The notes: generated from the letters alone by a model not told the origin. Counted from the stretch's first letter, positions 33,946 through 41,717 are shown. The stretch: DNA of 64,000 nucleotides from Pseudaminobacter soli (ex Li et al. 2025) (GCF_003012705.1 NZ_PXYL01000002.1:1-64000); one strand, 5' to 3'. Made by a program: numbers and translations.

Positions 33946-34127
33946 GTCTTTCTCCGCCTTCCGAGGCAGATCGACCAATATCGGCCGAAGCGTGCACGAA
34001 GCTGATGCTCGGCGAAATTCGTCGATAGTGGTCGCCGTGAGCGCCAGCGCGGGTAACGGCCCTTAGCGACTAGTTGGAGCCGCCATAGAGGAGGGACGAT
34101 GAAGGCGGAAAACTAACATGCCCGGAT

Positions 34128-34199
34128 GTAGCGAGTGCTGGACTACATCAACCGGTATCTTGGCAGTGATATGGACCTGGAAGCGCATTCCACCGGTAG
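34128..34199 (+). pseudogene. AraC-family regulator scrap
   Basis: RVLDYINRYLGSDMDLEA followed by an interrupted frame is the start of an AraC helix-turn-helix domain ('RVLDYIxxHLxxxLxLExLA'). Only about 20 residues remain. It neighbours the decayed oxygenase of the alkylation-repair island; AraC-type regulators with this start are often found near ada genes, but that link is inference. Confidence 0.4.
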
Positions 34200-34200
34200 T

Positions 34201-34487
34201 TTAAGGAGGCCTTCGGATTATTTCCAGAAGTTCGTTACAGTCATTCGAGACGGCAGCAAGTCGGGAGTATAATGCCGTTCTTAGCCTCCTCGGAATGCAT
34301 GGCAGAGAATACTTGAAATACCGAAACTCCTCTTTGTAGGAGCCGTGACTTGTTAGCGAAATGGCTGCGCAACTCCGCATTAAGGGCAGAGATCTGTCTG
34401 CATTCATCAGCAGACAGCAGGCTTTCGATAACGGCGCATTCGAACGCGCTGAGGTCGTTCGCGAGCTTCGTCCAGTCTAAGTCGTTT
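34201..34487 (-). pseudogene. 2OG-Fe(II) oxygenase, N-terminal remnant with frameshift
   Basis: Two minus-strand frames join: LDWTKLANDLSAFECAVIES with LLSADECRQISALNAE, then, after a frame change near 34340-34380, SHGSYKEEFRYFKYSLPCIP with RRLRTALYSRLAAVSNDCNE. This is the first half of a prolyl-4-hydroxylase-type 2OG-Fe(II) oxygenase ('ARHGFGxGEYxYFxYPLP...LRxxLYPxLAxIANxW' in intact relatives). The Fe- and 2-oxoglutarate-binding half is missing. It lies just downstream of the first Ogt gene on the same strand, a common pairing, so an operon was probably broken here. Confidence 0.6.
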
Positions 34488-34544
34488 ATCCGGTCCTAAG
34501 CCCGCGCGAGTTGAAGGATTTAAGCTCAGCGATTCTAAGCGAGT

Positions 34545-35117
34545 TCATGACGGTGCTTCCTTTTTGATAAGCGCGCGCTTCCATTCAACCCCCCACCGAT
34601 AGCCCGACAGCGTTCCGTCGCTCCTGAGGACGCGATGACATGGAATGCCGAGGGCAATCGCGTTCGCGGCGCACGCGTTGGCAACAGCCCGAACTGCCTC
34701 AGGTTGCCCGATGCGGCGAGCGAGCGCGGCGTAGGTGATGGTTGCGCCGCAAGGAATCGTACGGAGCACCTCCCACACTTTGCGCTGGAAGGCTGTCCCA
34801 TGGCGCATGTCGAACTGCAGGTCGAGCCCGGTGGACGGCTTGTTGATGAACCGAAGGACCTTTCCCAAGTCGTCGCTCGTCCTTGATCTGCTGGAGACAA
34901 GCACTCGATTTGGGAAGCGAGCGGCCAGATCGGCGGTCAACTCATCCTCGGTATCTCCCATAAGGATCGCACAAATCCCAACTGGGCTGCGTGCTACCAG
35001 GACCTTTCCCAGCGCACTCTCGCCGGTGGCATAGACCACTTCGTCTCTTGCCGTCGGCGCCCGCGCTGCTGCGGCCTCGCCTGAGGCCCGCCTGGCCCGT
35101 ATATGGTGGAGGTTCAT
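34545..35117 (-). CDS. ogt: Methylated-DNA-[protein]-cysteine S-methyltransferase (first copy)
   Basis: A 190-residue O6-alkylguanine-DNA alkyltransferase. 'FQRKVWEVLRTIPCGATITY' starts the DNA-binding domain, with 'ALARRIGQPEAVRAVANACA' next and the active-site 'IALGIPCHRVLRSDGTLSGY' (PCHRV) intact. The N-terminal ribonuclease-like domain reads 'VVYATGESALGKVLVARS'. It repairs O6-methylguanine by moving the alkyl group to its own Cys. The Ada-box candidate at 35174-35199 lies 66 bases upstream of the ATG. It closely resembles the C-terminal half of the Ada protein encoded 4 kb away. Confidence 0.9.
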   Translation of the reverse strand: MNLHHIRARRASGEAAAARAPTARDEVVYATGESALGKVLVARSPVGICAILMGDTEDELTADLAARFPNRVLVSSRSRTSDDLGKVLRFINKPSTGLDLQFDMRHGTAFQRKVWEVLRTIPCGATITYAALARRIGQPEAVRAVANACAANAIALGIPCHRVLRSDGTLSGYRWGVEWKRALIKKEAPS

Positions 35118-35173
35118 GTGAAAGTCTCCGGGGTTGCGTTTCCTCCCCGAAGCTAGGACTGCAGCGCCCCTCG

Positions 35174-35199
35174 CTCACTCCGGTGCTTGCGTTCAAATC
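35174..35199 (-). promoter_or_regulatory. Ada-box candidate upstream of the first ogt gene
   Basis: On the minus strand: GATTTGAACGCAAGCA then CCGGAGTGAG. It matches the consensus GATTTGAAAGCAAGGA + ACGGAGTGCG at 22 of 26 positions. The 16-base core ends 66 bases before the ATG at 35117, nearly the same spacing as at ogt2 and ada. Confidence 0.65.
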
Positions 35200-35251
35200 G
35201 ACGAAATTCCTGCCTCGGCCAGAGCAGTCGGCGCGCAGAGTATTCTGCCGA

Positions 35252-35503
35252 CTATGCGAGGCGCGTAATCGTTTGGCTCGCGAGAAGGAAGCATTGTCCG
35301 GAATGGAAGCGAAGCTCGACGTCGCCATTGTCGAGTTCTGTCCATTCGGCATGTCCGTCTGCAACCAATTGGCCAAGGTAGGTCATGACGAGCGCCGTGT
35401 CCCTGTCGGCGTAATGACGGCTGGCAATATGGTCCTGCCTCAACGCACGTCCGCAACGCCGCTCGCGACGCGTTCTTTCATCCAGTCCGCTCGCCGGGAA
35501 CAT
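35252..35503 (-). CDS. Small hypothetical protein (up to 83 aa)
   Basis: The C-terminal 50 residues (RDTALVMTYLGQLVADGHAE, WTELDNGDVELRFHSGQCFL, LASQTITRLA) look like a real folded domain and recall small uncharacterised rhizobial proteins. The N-terminal ~25 residues are basic and less convincing; the true start may be shorter. An Ada-box candidate on the same strand (35594-35619) lies about 90-100 bases upstream, which suggests membership of the alkylation regulon. Function unknown. Confidence 0.5.
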   Translation of the reverse strand: MFPASGLDERTRRERRCGRALRQDHIASRHYADRDTALVMTYLGQLVADGHAEWTELDNGDVELRFHSGQCFLLASQTITRLA

Positions 35504-35593
35504 TGGCCCCCCGTCCGTGGTCGCCGCAGCCGCTCGCGGCTGCGGGCTAAGGCAAAATAAAATTGGCCCAGTTCAACATCTCGCTCCGGAAGT

Positions 35594-35619
35594 CGCACTC
35601 CGAAAATTGCTTTCAAATC
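35594..35619 (-). promoter_or_regulatory. Ada-box candidate upstream of the small hypothetical gene
   Basis: On the minus strand: GATTTGAAAGCAATTT then TCGGAGTGCG, 22 of 26 matches to the consensus; all four mismatches are adjacent. It forms, with the box at 35678-35703, a perfect 13-bp inverted pair (GATTTGAAAGCAA) 58 bases apart, serving divergent genes. Confidence 0.6.
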
Positions 35620-35677
35620 GGATAGAGGTGTCTGACGCCCCGCGCGTCCGGTCTTGGAGAAGAATTCGGCCCTTTTT

Positions 35678-35703
35678 GATTTGAAAGCAAGGAACGGATC
35701 GCG
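35678..35703 (+). promoter_or_regulatory. Ada-box candidate upstream of the second ogt gene
   Basis: GATTTGAAAGCAAGGA then ACGGATCGCG, the best match to the consensus. The 16-base core ends 69 bases before the ATG at 35763. The GAAAGCAAG part recalls the AAAGCGCAAG of the E. coli Ada box. Confidence 0.7.
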
Positions 35704-35762
35704 TCGCCGGCGCCTTCATGCGGAACTTGGACCTACTCATCATCCGTATCGAGGAGGTACCA

Positions 35763-36281
35763 ATGCGTGAGCACATCAAGTTCGCCTGGGGTAACAGTTC
35801 ACTCGGGCATTTTCTTGTAGCCGTTTCGAACAACGGCATCGTTACCCTCGAGTTCGGCGAGCACGGCGGCGTCACGTTAGATGCGCTGCGCGCGAATTGC
35901 CCGAACGCAGAGATAATGGAGAGCCAAGAAGACCTGGCAACGATTATCGCGAAACTGGCTGATATCGTGGAGCAACCTGGCATCGACCCAGGATTGGCGC
36001 TGGATATGCGAGGCAGTGAATATCAGCGCCAGGTCTGGACGGTGCTTCGCGAAATACCTGCTGGCGAGACGACGAGCTATGGCGCTTTGGCTCAGCGGCT
36101 CGGAACGCGCGATGCCCGTGATGTCACGACAGCGATCGCTGCAAATCCGATCGCGATCCTTATCCCATGTCACCGGGTCATCAAGAAGGACGGCTCGCTT
36201 TCCGGTTATCGGTGGGGTGCGCGCCGCAAACGTGTTCTGCTGGAACGCGAGCGCCGGCTGATGCTGCGGCAGAAAGGCTGA
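35763..36281 (+). CDS. ogt: Methylated-DNA-[protein]-cysteine S-methyltransferase (second copy)
   Basis: A 172-residue alkyltransferase, diverged from the first copy. 'EYQRQVWTVLREIPAGETTS' and 'YGALAQRLG' form the DNA-binding domain and 'AILIPCHRVIKKDGSLSGYR' carries the acceptor Cys. Between them 'TRDARDVTTAIAANP' departs from the usual 'AxRAVGxAxxxNP' (the arginine finger region), so substrate flipping or range may differ. The ATG at 35763 has a very strong GAGGAGGT; the in-frame extension to 35718 is unnecessary. An Ada-box candidate lies 69 bases upstream. Confidence 0.88.
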   Translation: MREHIKFAWGNSSLGHFLVAVSNNGIVTLEFGEHGGVTLDALRANCPNAEIMESQEDLATIIAKLADIVEQPGIDPGLALDMRGSEYQRQVWTVLREIPAGETTSYGALAQRLGTRDARDVTTAIAANPIAILIPCHRVIKKDGSLSGYRWGARRKRVLLERERRLMLRQKG

Positions 36282-36454
36282 TGTCCAGTGGCCGAGAAAC
36301 CGACCACGGATCGCGGTTGCAGCCCTGATCCGGCATTAACCGAGACCCCGGCGACAATAGCACCGCGATGTTGCTGCGGATGGCGCTCGCTTGCCCCGGG
36401 CAGGCGCGCGGTATTTCGCAGCTATCGTTTCCATCGCAGCAGCGTTCATCTTGG

Positions 36455-38197
36455 TCAAATCCGTCCACACCGCCTAGCTACAGCATCAAAGACTGGATCC
36501 ACATCATTCTTCGATCCTTGCATCAATGCTATTTCGGCTCGATTGCGGCCAGCAAGTTTGGCGTTGTAAAGTAGCCTGTCGGCTTGTTCGTAGAGCTCTG
36601 CGAACTCCGCATCAGCATTTGGCGACGTATCCGTCATGCCCATGCTGGCAGTTACAGGTCGCCCAAGACCTGGAACGGCGTTGGCTACGATGGCGGAGAT
36701 CGCCTGGCGCCGACGCTCCGCCCGAGCCTGGGGATCTTCTCCGCGCACAAGCAGCACGAATTCCTCTCCGCCGAGGCGGAACGCATGAACCTGCGGGTCT
36801 GCCTGAAGCGCTTCGGCCACGGCTTTCAGCACGGCGTCGCCGACCACGTGGCCATGAGCATCATTGATCGCCTTGAAGTGGTCCAGGTCGAGCACGGCAA
36901 GTGTGCGGTAGCCCTCGGCGCGGAACTTCTCGAAATTCTGCTCGATTGCTCGCCGGTTGAGCAATCCCGTCAGTGCGTCGCGTTCGGACAGGCGCTCAAG
37001 CATGTCAGCTTCGAAGCGCGCGTGGTCCCGCTCGCGCTTGATCGTCATGAAGCGGTCCGCCACGCCGAGAGCGGTGAACAGGACTTCGCATGCGCAACCC
37101 ACATAGAACAGGAGCATGGCATCATTGCTCTGCAACCCGGGAACCACGCCCGTGACCAAGCGCACCAATCCGGCCAAAATCATAGGCGTATAGCCGACCG
37201 CCTGGAACTTGGCGGCCCGACTTCCGCGCCGCAGTGCGTCGGCAACTGACAATATGAAAATGACGACCACCGGAGCAAAAGCCGCCGTGTACACGGTCGA
37301 CTGAATCGAACGCCCCGCGAAGGGAAACGCCGCGTGAGCCGTGCTAAGAAACATCGCCCATGCGGCGCAACAGAGCAGCGCTTGCCGCAGGAGCGGATGC
37401 ATGCGGCCGGCTTCGATGAAGCTGTGAGTAAACATCGCCCCAGAAGCGACAGTAAGGCCGAAGATCACAGTCGTCATCCAGCTTAACGTCATTGCTGGCG
37501 GATCGAAGAGAATGACCGCAAGACCCGAAGAGATCAGGATAGTCAGCAACAACGAGACCGTGAGCATGGAATGCCAAAGCACAAACGGCTCGCGCAGAAT
37601 CCGGTAGAAGGCCGCGTTGAAAATGAGCGGCATGGAAAGCATTCCGGCAAGGATAGCCAAGGGAAGCAAGGACCGCAGAAGGTCTGAGCCCAGAGCGATG
37701 TCAGACGGTGAGAGGTAGGCTCTCTCCAGCGTCATCTGGTGGGTCGGCAAATCGAACGCGACAACGACCTGCAGCGTGTCGCTGGTTACACCCGGCAGAG
37801 AGGCCTTGAAATACCCGCCATGCAGAGCGCTACGCAATTCGTCCGCCGACAAGGAGGTCTGGCGCATTGCGCCGTCTCGGTCGATCGCCAGCAGATGCAC
37901 AGCCGCGAGCGCACTTCGCCTTGAAAAGAGATATTGGGGAGGGACATCGTGTGGACCGATTTCAAAACGCAGCAGCGTCCGCTCGCCTTCGAGCGAATAG
38001 ATCCGATCTCCGCAAGTCCAGCGTCCGGGCGAGTGGACGACAGTGACCAAGTCGTCCGACAAACTGCTGGACGCCCAGCAGGAGCTGCGAATGTCCATAG
38101 ATTCAGCCGCGCCAAGGGGTGCAGCGCCCAGAGATGCAAGCATTACGAAGCTCAGCACCGCCGTCACAAGCGCTTTTCGGAGGTCATTCCAGAACAT
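36455..38197 (-). CDS. GGDEF diguanylate cyclase with 7TM sensor region
   Basis: A 580-residue membrane signalling protein. A signal-like first helix (1-31), a periplasmic domain of ~150 residues, seven membrane helices (about 175-375; 7TMR-DISM-like layout), a short coiled linker ('MTIKRERDHARFEADMLERL') and a GGDEF domain from about residue 400 ('DALTGLLNRRAIEQNFEKF', 'LAVLDLDHFKAINDAHGHVV'). The active-site loop reads GGEEF ('FRLGGEEFVLLVRG'), so it should make cyclic di-GMP. No clear RxxD inhibitory site precedes the loop. It sits between the second ogt and alkA genes but has no Ada box at the usual spacing. Confidence 0.87.
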   Translation of the reverse strand: MFWNDLRKALVTAVLSFVMLASLGAAPLGAAESMDIRSSCWASSSLSDDLVTVVHSPGRWTCGDRIYSLEGERTLLRFEIGPHDVPPQYLFSRRSALAAVHLLAIDRDGAMRQTSLSADELRSALHGGYFKASLPGVTSDTLQVVVAFDLPTHQMTLERAYLSPSDIALGSDLLRSLLPLAILAGMLSMPLIFNAAFYRILREPFVLWHSMLTVSLLLTILISSGLAVILFDPPAMTLSWMTTVIFGLTVASGAMFTHSFIEAGRMHPLLRQALLCCAAWAMFLSTAHAAFPFAGRSIQSTVYTAAFAPVVVIFILSVADALRRGSRAAKFQAVGYTPMILAGLVRLVTGVVPGLQSNDAMLLFYVGCACEVLFTALGVADRFMTIKRERDHARFEADMLERLSERDALTGLLNRRAIEQNFEKFRAEGYRTLAVLDLDHFKAINDAHGHVVGDAVLKAVAEALQADPQVHAFRLGGEEFVLLVRGEDPQARAERRRQAISAIVANAVPGLGRPVTASMGMTDTSPNADAEFAELYEQADRLLYNAKLAGRNRAEIALMQGSKNDVDPVFDAVARRCGRI

Positions 38198-38334
38198 TGA
38201 TTGACGCTACACGCCCAACATTGAGATGCGGTTACCGACCTCCAAATCAGTCGGCACGTCATGAATCAGACAAAGCTCAAGTCAGGAACCCCAAACGCAA
38301 TACATGCGGCAATCCGCCCATGCCGCACGTGTTT

Positions 38335-38976
38335 CTAGTCGAGCACGTTGCCCCGCTCTCGCGGCATTCGCCAAAGATACCAAGAGGCGACGGTACGGTG
38401 CGGCGCCCATGCCTTCCCGATTTCGCGAAGCTCTCTTGGCTTGGGTTGCGTAGGCAGGGATTTCAGTGCGCGATACCCCTCGCGCACGCCGAAGTCGTCA
38501 ACGGGAAGGACGTCCATGCGCTCGAGTGAGTACATGAGCAGCATCTCGACGGTCCACCGACCGATTCCCTTGATCGCGGCAATCCGAGAAACAAGCTCCT
38601 CGTCGCTCATCGTGATGGCGATCTCTCGAGACGGTACGAGACCGCTCAGCGAACCTTCGGCGATCGCCTTGATCGTCGCAATTTTGGAAGCTGAGAAGCC
38701 GCAGGCTCGAAGCGCATCGAAATCCGTCGCCAAGATGTTGTCCGGCGTTGGAAATGCGGTTGCAGGGTGCAGGGCCTTCAGTCGCGCAATAATCGCATCG
38801 CCGGCCTTGGCGGTGAGCTGCTGATATCCAATCGCGCGGATCAGGGCCTCATAGGGCTCGCGGGCGGCCTTTGGGTCATGGCGGCACGGCCCGACATGAG
38901 CGATGAGCTTTGCCCAATCGGCGTCCAGGTTGCGAAGGAAGGAAACGCATGTCTCGTAGCGGGCGAAGAGGCTCAT
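38335..38976 (-). CDS. alkA: DNA-3-methyladenine glycosylase II (AlkA-like)
   Basis: A 213-residue HhH-GPD glycosylase. 'PYEALIRAIGYQQLTAKAGD' opens the domain; the helix-hairpin-helix reads 'IAAIKGIGRWTVEMLLMYSL', followed by the catalytic Asp in 'VLPVDDFGVREGYRAL'. It lacks the N-terminal domain of E. coli AlkA, as usual for this shorter group. It removes 3-methyladenine and other alkylated bases. It follows ada by 97 bases on the same strand, so it is probably co-transcribed from the ada promoter. Confidence 0.9.
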   Translation of the reverse strand: MSLFARYETCVSFLRNLDADWAKLIAHVGPCRHDPKAAREPYEALIRAIGYQQLTAKAGDAIIARLKALHPATAFPTPDNILATDFDALRACGFSASKIATIKAIAEGSLSGLVPSREIAITMSDEELVSRIAAIKGIGRWTVEMLLMYSLERMDVLPVDDFGVREGYRALKSLPTQPKPRELREIGKAWAPHRTVASWYLWRMPRERGNVLD

Positions 38977-39073
38977 TGATCAGGCAATCTGCGGATATAG
39001 TGGCGCCGGGCGCGGAGAGCTCCGCAGCGGCTATTGGCAATTTGGTTGGCGATGTTTTGGTCCCTCGCAATGG

Positions 39074-40165
39074 CTAGCTGCCGGGCTGAGCCTCGCGTTT
39101 GAGAAGCGCGCGTTTCCGCTCCACGCCCCATGCGTAGCCCGAGACGGTGCCGTCGTTTTTCACCACGCGGTGGCATGGGATTGCCACCGCGAGATTGTTC
39201 GCCGCGCATGCCCCGGCAACGGCGCGGACGGCCTTTGGTGCGCCGATGCGCCGGGCGATCTCTGCGTAGGAGACCGTGCTTCCGACCGGGATTTCACGCA
39301 GCGCCTGCCATACCCGTTGCTGGAAGGCGGTGCCACGAACGTCCAGCGGTAAATCGAGGCCGAGTTGCGGCATTTCAACGAAACCGACGACCCGTGCGAC
39401 GAGGGCTTCGTAGTTCGGGTCGGCTCCGATCAGCCGTGCCTTGGGAAAACGATCCTGCAGGTCGCGGACCAGTTCATCCGGGTCATCGCCGAGCAAGATA
39501 GCGGCCACACCCTTTTGGCTGGATGCAACCAATATCGAGCCGAGCGAGGTTTCACCGACCGCGAAGCGGATTTCCTCGTTTGCGCCCCCGTTCATGTATT
39601 GGGTCGGCGTCATGCCCAGCATGTCCGTTGACTTCTCGTAAAAGCGACCACTGGAGTTAAAGCCGGCATCATAGATCGCGCCGGTTACGCTCCTGCTGGA
39701 GTGCAGGCAGCGCCGGACTCGTTGCGTACGATGCGCGGTCGCGTAGTCCTTGGGCGTGAGCCCCGTCGTCGCCTTGAACACGCGATGAAAATAGCTCGGA
39801 CTCCGGTCAACCGCGCCAGCCAGGTCAGACAGCGACGGTTCTTCCTCGCTCTCCTCGATCAGGCGGCAGGCACGCGCCACGATCGCCGAATTCTCTCCGT
39901 CGATCGAAAGTCCTTCCGGGTTGCAACGCTTGCATGGCCGGAACCCCGTAGCCCTGGCGGAGGCGAGCGTGTCGTGCAACTGCACGTTCCTCGGATTCGC
40001 GGTCCGCGACGGGCATGACGGACGGCAGTACACTCCGGTCGTCGCAACGGAGTACCAGAAGAGACCGTCGGCGGACTTGTCTCGCGCGGCAATCCGTGCC
40101 CAACGAGGGTCATCCGCCACACTTGGCGTCGTTTTATTTGCTCGCTCGGCCGTCAACGTAAGCAT
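39074..40165 (-). CDS. ada: Ada: methyl-responsive activator and O6-methylguanine-DNA methyltransferase
   Basis: A 363-residue Ada protein with all parts. The N-terminal metal-binding domain (about 15-90) has 'YSVATTGVYCRPSCPSRTAN' and 'GFRPCKRCNPEG', giving the four Zn cysteines including the methyl acceptor. The AraC-type helix-turn-helix follows ('LAGAVDRSPSYFHRVFKATT'), and the C-terminal alkyltransferase has 'AVAIPCHRVVKNDGTVSGYA'. Methylation of the first domain by phosphotriesters turns the protein into an activator of its own and other repair genes. I start at the ATG at 40165 (AGGA upstream), not 40228. An Ada-box candidate lies 63 bases upstream. Confidence 0.92.
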   Translation of the reverse strand: MLTLTAERANKTTPSVADDPRWARIAARDKSADGLFWYSVATTGVYCRPSCPSRTANPRNVQLHDTLASARATGFRPCKRCNPEGLSIDGENSAIVARACRLIEESEEEPSLSDLAGAVDRSPSYFHRVFKATTGLTPKDYATAHRTQRVRRCLHSSRSVTGAIYDAGFNSSGRFYEKSTDMLGMTPTQYMNGGANEEIRFAVGETSLGSILVASSQKGVAAILLGDDPDELVRDLQDRFPKARLIGADPNYEALVARVVGFVEMPQLGLDLPLDVRGTAFQQRVWQALREIPVGSTVSYAEIARRIGAPKAVRAVAGACAANNLAVAIPCHRVVKNDGTVSGYAWGVERKRALLKREAQPGS

Positions 40166-40218
40166 GGCACTTTCCTGTCGGATAGTTTGGGACATTACTG
40201 ACCGCGGCAACGCTGTTC

Positions 40219-40244
40219 CGCACTCCAATCCTTGCTCTCAAATC
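40219..40244 (-). promoter_or_regulatory. Ada-box candidate upstream of ada
   Basis: On the minus strand: GATTTGAGAGCAAGGA then TTGGAGTGCG, 23 of 26 matches to the consensus. The 16-base core ends 63 bases before the ada ATG, fitting autoregulation by methylated Ada. Confidence 0.7.
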
Positions 40245-40364
40245 CGAATTGGCGGAGCCGAGCGGCGGCGCATATCCAAGGCAAGAAACCTGACACCCCT
40301 GCCTGCAGCCGGCCACCCGATTCCTGACGGGATAAGTGGCGGTGGTCGGCGATCCTCGGTCAGG

Positions 40365-40787
40365 TCAAGGAACCTGATGGGGTTGCAGAATTCGTCGCAG
40401 CAGCGTGCTTGAGACGGTGGTGGTATATGGGAAGTAGCGCATCTCGACGCCTACCGTCGCGAGATCGCGTTCCAGGCGATCTCCCTTCATGGTGCCCTGC
40501 CGATCGTCTCCCTTGAAGAGAACATTGAATTGCAATTCCCGCCAGACGGCCAGAATGTCGTCTGCCGTGTGCGGACAGGCGGCATCGACGAACTTGACGC
40601 AGCGGAGGATCTCCAGCCGGTCCGCAACCGGGATGACAGGTAGGACACCCTTTGCGCGAAGCGCGATCTCGTCCGAGACGACACCCGCGATCAGGATATC
40701 GCAGTGTGCCCGAGCATTGCGCAACAGATTGAGGTGCCCGACATGAAAAAGATCGAGGGTGCCGGGGGCATAGCCGATGCGGGACAT
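40365..40787 (-). CDS. Cytidylyltransferase-like (TagD/glycerol-3-P cytidylyltransferase type) enzyme
   Basis: A 140-residue nucleotidyltransferase. The HxGH-containing motif is in 'GYAPGTLDLFHVGHLNLLRN', and 'TTTVSSTLLRRIL' near the end is the ISSTxxR-type motif. Lengths and motifs fit TagD/RfaE-C/GCT-like enzymes that transfer CMP (or AMP) to a phosphorylated alcohol. It lies upstream of ada on the same strand with ~200 bases between. A weak Ada-box-like site (40844-40869) stands at the usual spacing upstream. Its place in an alkylation island is unexplained. Confidence 0.8.
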   Translation of the reverse strand: MSRIGYAPGTLDLFHVGHLNLLRNARAHCDILIAGVVSDEIALRAKGVLPVIPVADRLEILRCVKFVDAACPHTADDILAVWRELQFNVLFKGDDRQGTMKGDRLERDLATVGVEMRYFPYTTTVSSTLLRRILQPHQVP

Positions 40788-40843
40788 TTTTGACCGTTCT
40801 TCAGGAGGAGGACACCTCCAAGTCTAGGGCTTTTGCTCGCGGC

Positions 40844-40869
40844 AGCCCTCCGTTTCCTATCTCCCAATC
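40844..40869 (-). promoter_or_regulatory. Weak Ada-box-like site upstream of the cytidylyltransferase-like gene
   Basis: On the minus strand: GATTGGGAGATAGGAA then ACGGAGGGCT, 17 of 26 matches. The core lacks the GCAAG that all other sites share, but the ACGGAG part and the 66-base distance to the ATG agree. Listed as a possibility only. Confidence 0.25.
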
Positions 40870-40932
40870 GGATAACGCCCGACTCCATCGCCAAAAAAGG
40901 ATGGGCCGCGCAACGAGCGCGCGCCCCAAGGA

Positions 40933-40967
40933 AAAACCCGCCCGCGAATGCATTGCGGGCGGGTTTT
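40933..40967 (-). terminator. Rho-independent terminator of the SnoaL-like gene
   Basis: AAAACCCGCCCGC (40933-40945) and GCGGGCGGGTTTT (40955-40967) form a perfect 13-bp stem with a 9-base loop. On the minus strand the second arm ends in TTTTT. It lies 9 bases after the stop of the SnoaL-like gene; the A/T ends would let it work in both directions. Confidence 0.9.
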
Positions 40968-40975
40968 CTTCGAGA

Positions 40976-41425
40976 TCATGCGGCCTTGAGGATGCCGAGT
41001 TGCGTGAGACACGCGACACCGTCGTCGAGACCGATTTCCTCAACGATCTTGCCATTCACGACCTTCAACACGGTCGTGCCCGTGAACCGCATCTTGCGCC
41101 CCGTATTGGCAGGAAGCGAGCCGGCAATGAAGTCGCCGAATGCCGGGCCGGTGTGGGTGCCACCACCTTCCCACTGGCCGACGACATAGTCACCCTCGGC
41201 GATGAGTTCGGCGGTGGCACCGAAGGCCAGGTCCGGGAATGCCGCACGAAAATCGCGCATGAATGCCTTGATGTCGGCATGACCGCGGCGCGGTTCATGC
41301 AGCGAGTACCTCAGCAGCATATCCGGCGCCGCGATCTCGTCGACGACGTCCAGATTGACCTTGTCGCCCCAGAAATCGGTGAACCACCGAACGACGATGG
41401 CCTTGTTGTCTTCCTCTTTGCTCAT
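40976..41425 (-). CDS. SnoaL-like ester cyclase family protein
   Basis: A 149-residue NTF2-fold protein: 'AIVVRWFTDFWGDKVNLDVV', 'YSLHEPRRGHADIKAFMRDF', 'AAFPDLAFGATAELIAEGDY' and 'VVGQWEGGGTHTGPAF' follow the SnoaL polyketide-cyclase-like layout (metal-free acid/base enzyme, or of unknown role in many bacteria). I start at the ATG at 41423-41425 with GGAGAG upstream; the longer frame to 41926 runs over another gene. A strong terminator follows. An Ada-box-like site (41510-41535) lies 94 bases upstream. Confidence 0.85.
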   Translation of the reverse strand: MSKEEDNKAIVVRWFTDFWGDKVNLDVVDEIAAPDMLLRYSLHEPRRGHADIKAFMRDFRAAFPDLAFGATAELIAEGDYVVGQWEGGGTHTGPAFGDFIAGSLPANTGRKMRFTGTTVLKVVNGKIVEEIGLDDGVACLTQLGILKAA

Positions 41426-41509
41426 TTTGGACTCTCCAGTGTTGATGAGGCAAGGATCATCGGCGCTGGCCGACAATCTCGGAGTGGGATAGCGGCGCTC
41501 GTGACGCGC

Positions 41510-41535
41510 GAAACTCCGTTTCTTGCCATCCAATC
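41510..41535 (-). promoter_or_regulatory. Ada-box-like site upstream of the SnoaL-like gene
   Basis: On the minus strand: GATTGGATGGCAAGAA then ACGGAGTTTC, 19 of 26 matches to the consensus, with the GCAAG and ACGGAGT parts intact. The core ends 94 bases before the ATG, further than the other sites. Confidence 0.45.
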
Positions 41536-41691
41536 GGATCCTGCTTTGTCGCTCGTCGATCGGCAGCTTGCGGATTGGCGACCGACGTGATTGCGGCCGC
41601 CCGAAGAATAGCTGGCGGTTCGCAGGGGGGCATGGATGCGGGGGATACAGATTTTGTTTGACGTTTTGGCTCTGGTTCTCAGCCAAAGTTC

Positions 41692-41717
41692 TATTTGAAG
41701 GCAAGAATCGAGATTTC
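41692..41717 (+). promoter_or_regulatory. Ada-box-like site upstream of the FAH-like gene
   Basis: TATTTGAAGGCAAGAA then TCGAGATTTC. The 16-base core matches at 13 positions and ends 67 bases before the ATG at 41775, the same spacing as at ogt and ada; the second part matches poorly. Confidence 0.4.

Noticed and set aside
38223-38248. GATTTGGAGG-type match upstream of the GGDEF gene
   Set aside because: Only about half the positions match, the GCAAG core is missing, and it lies just 35 bases before the start, unlike the other sites.
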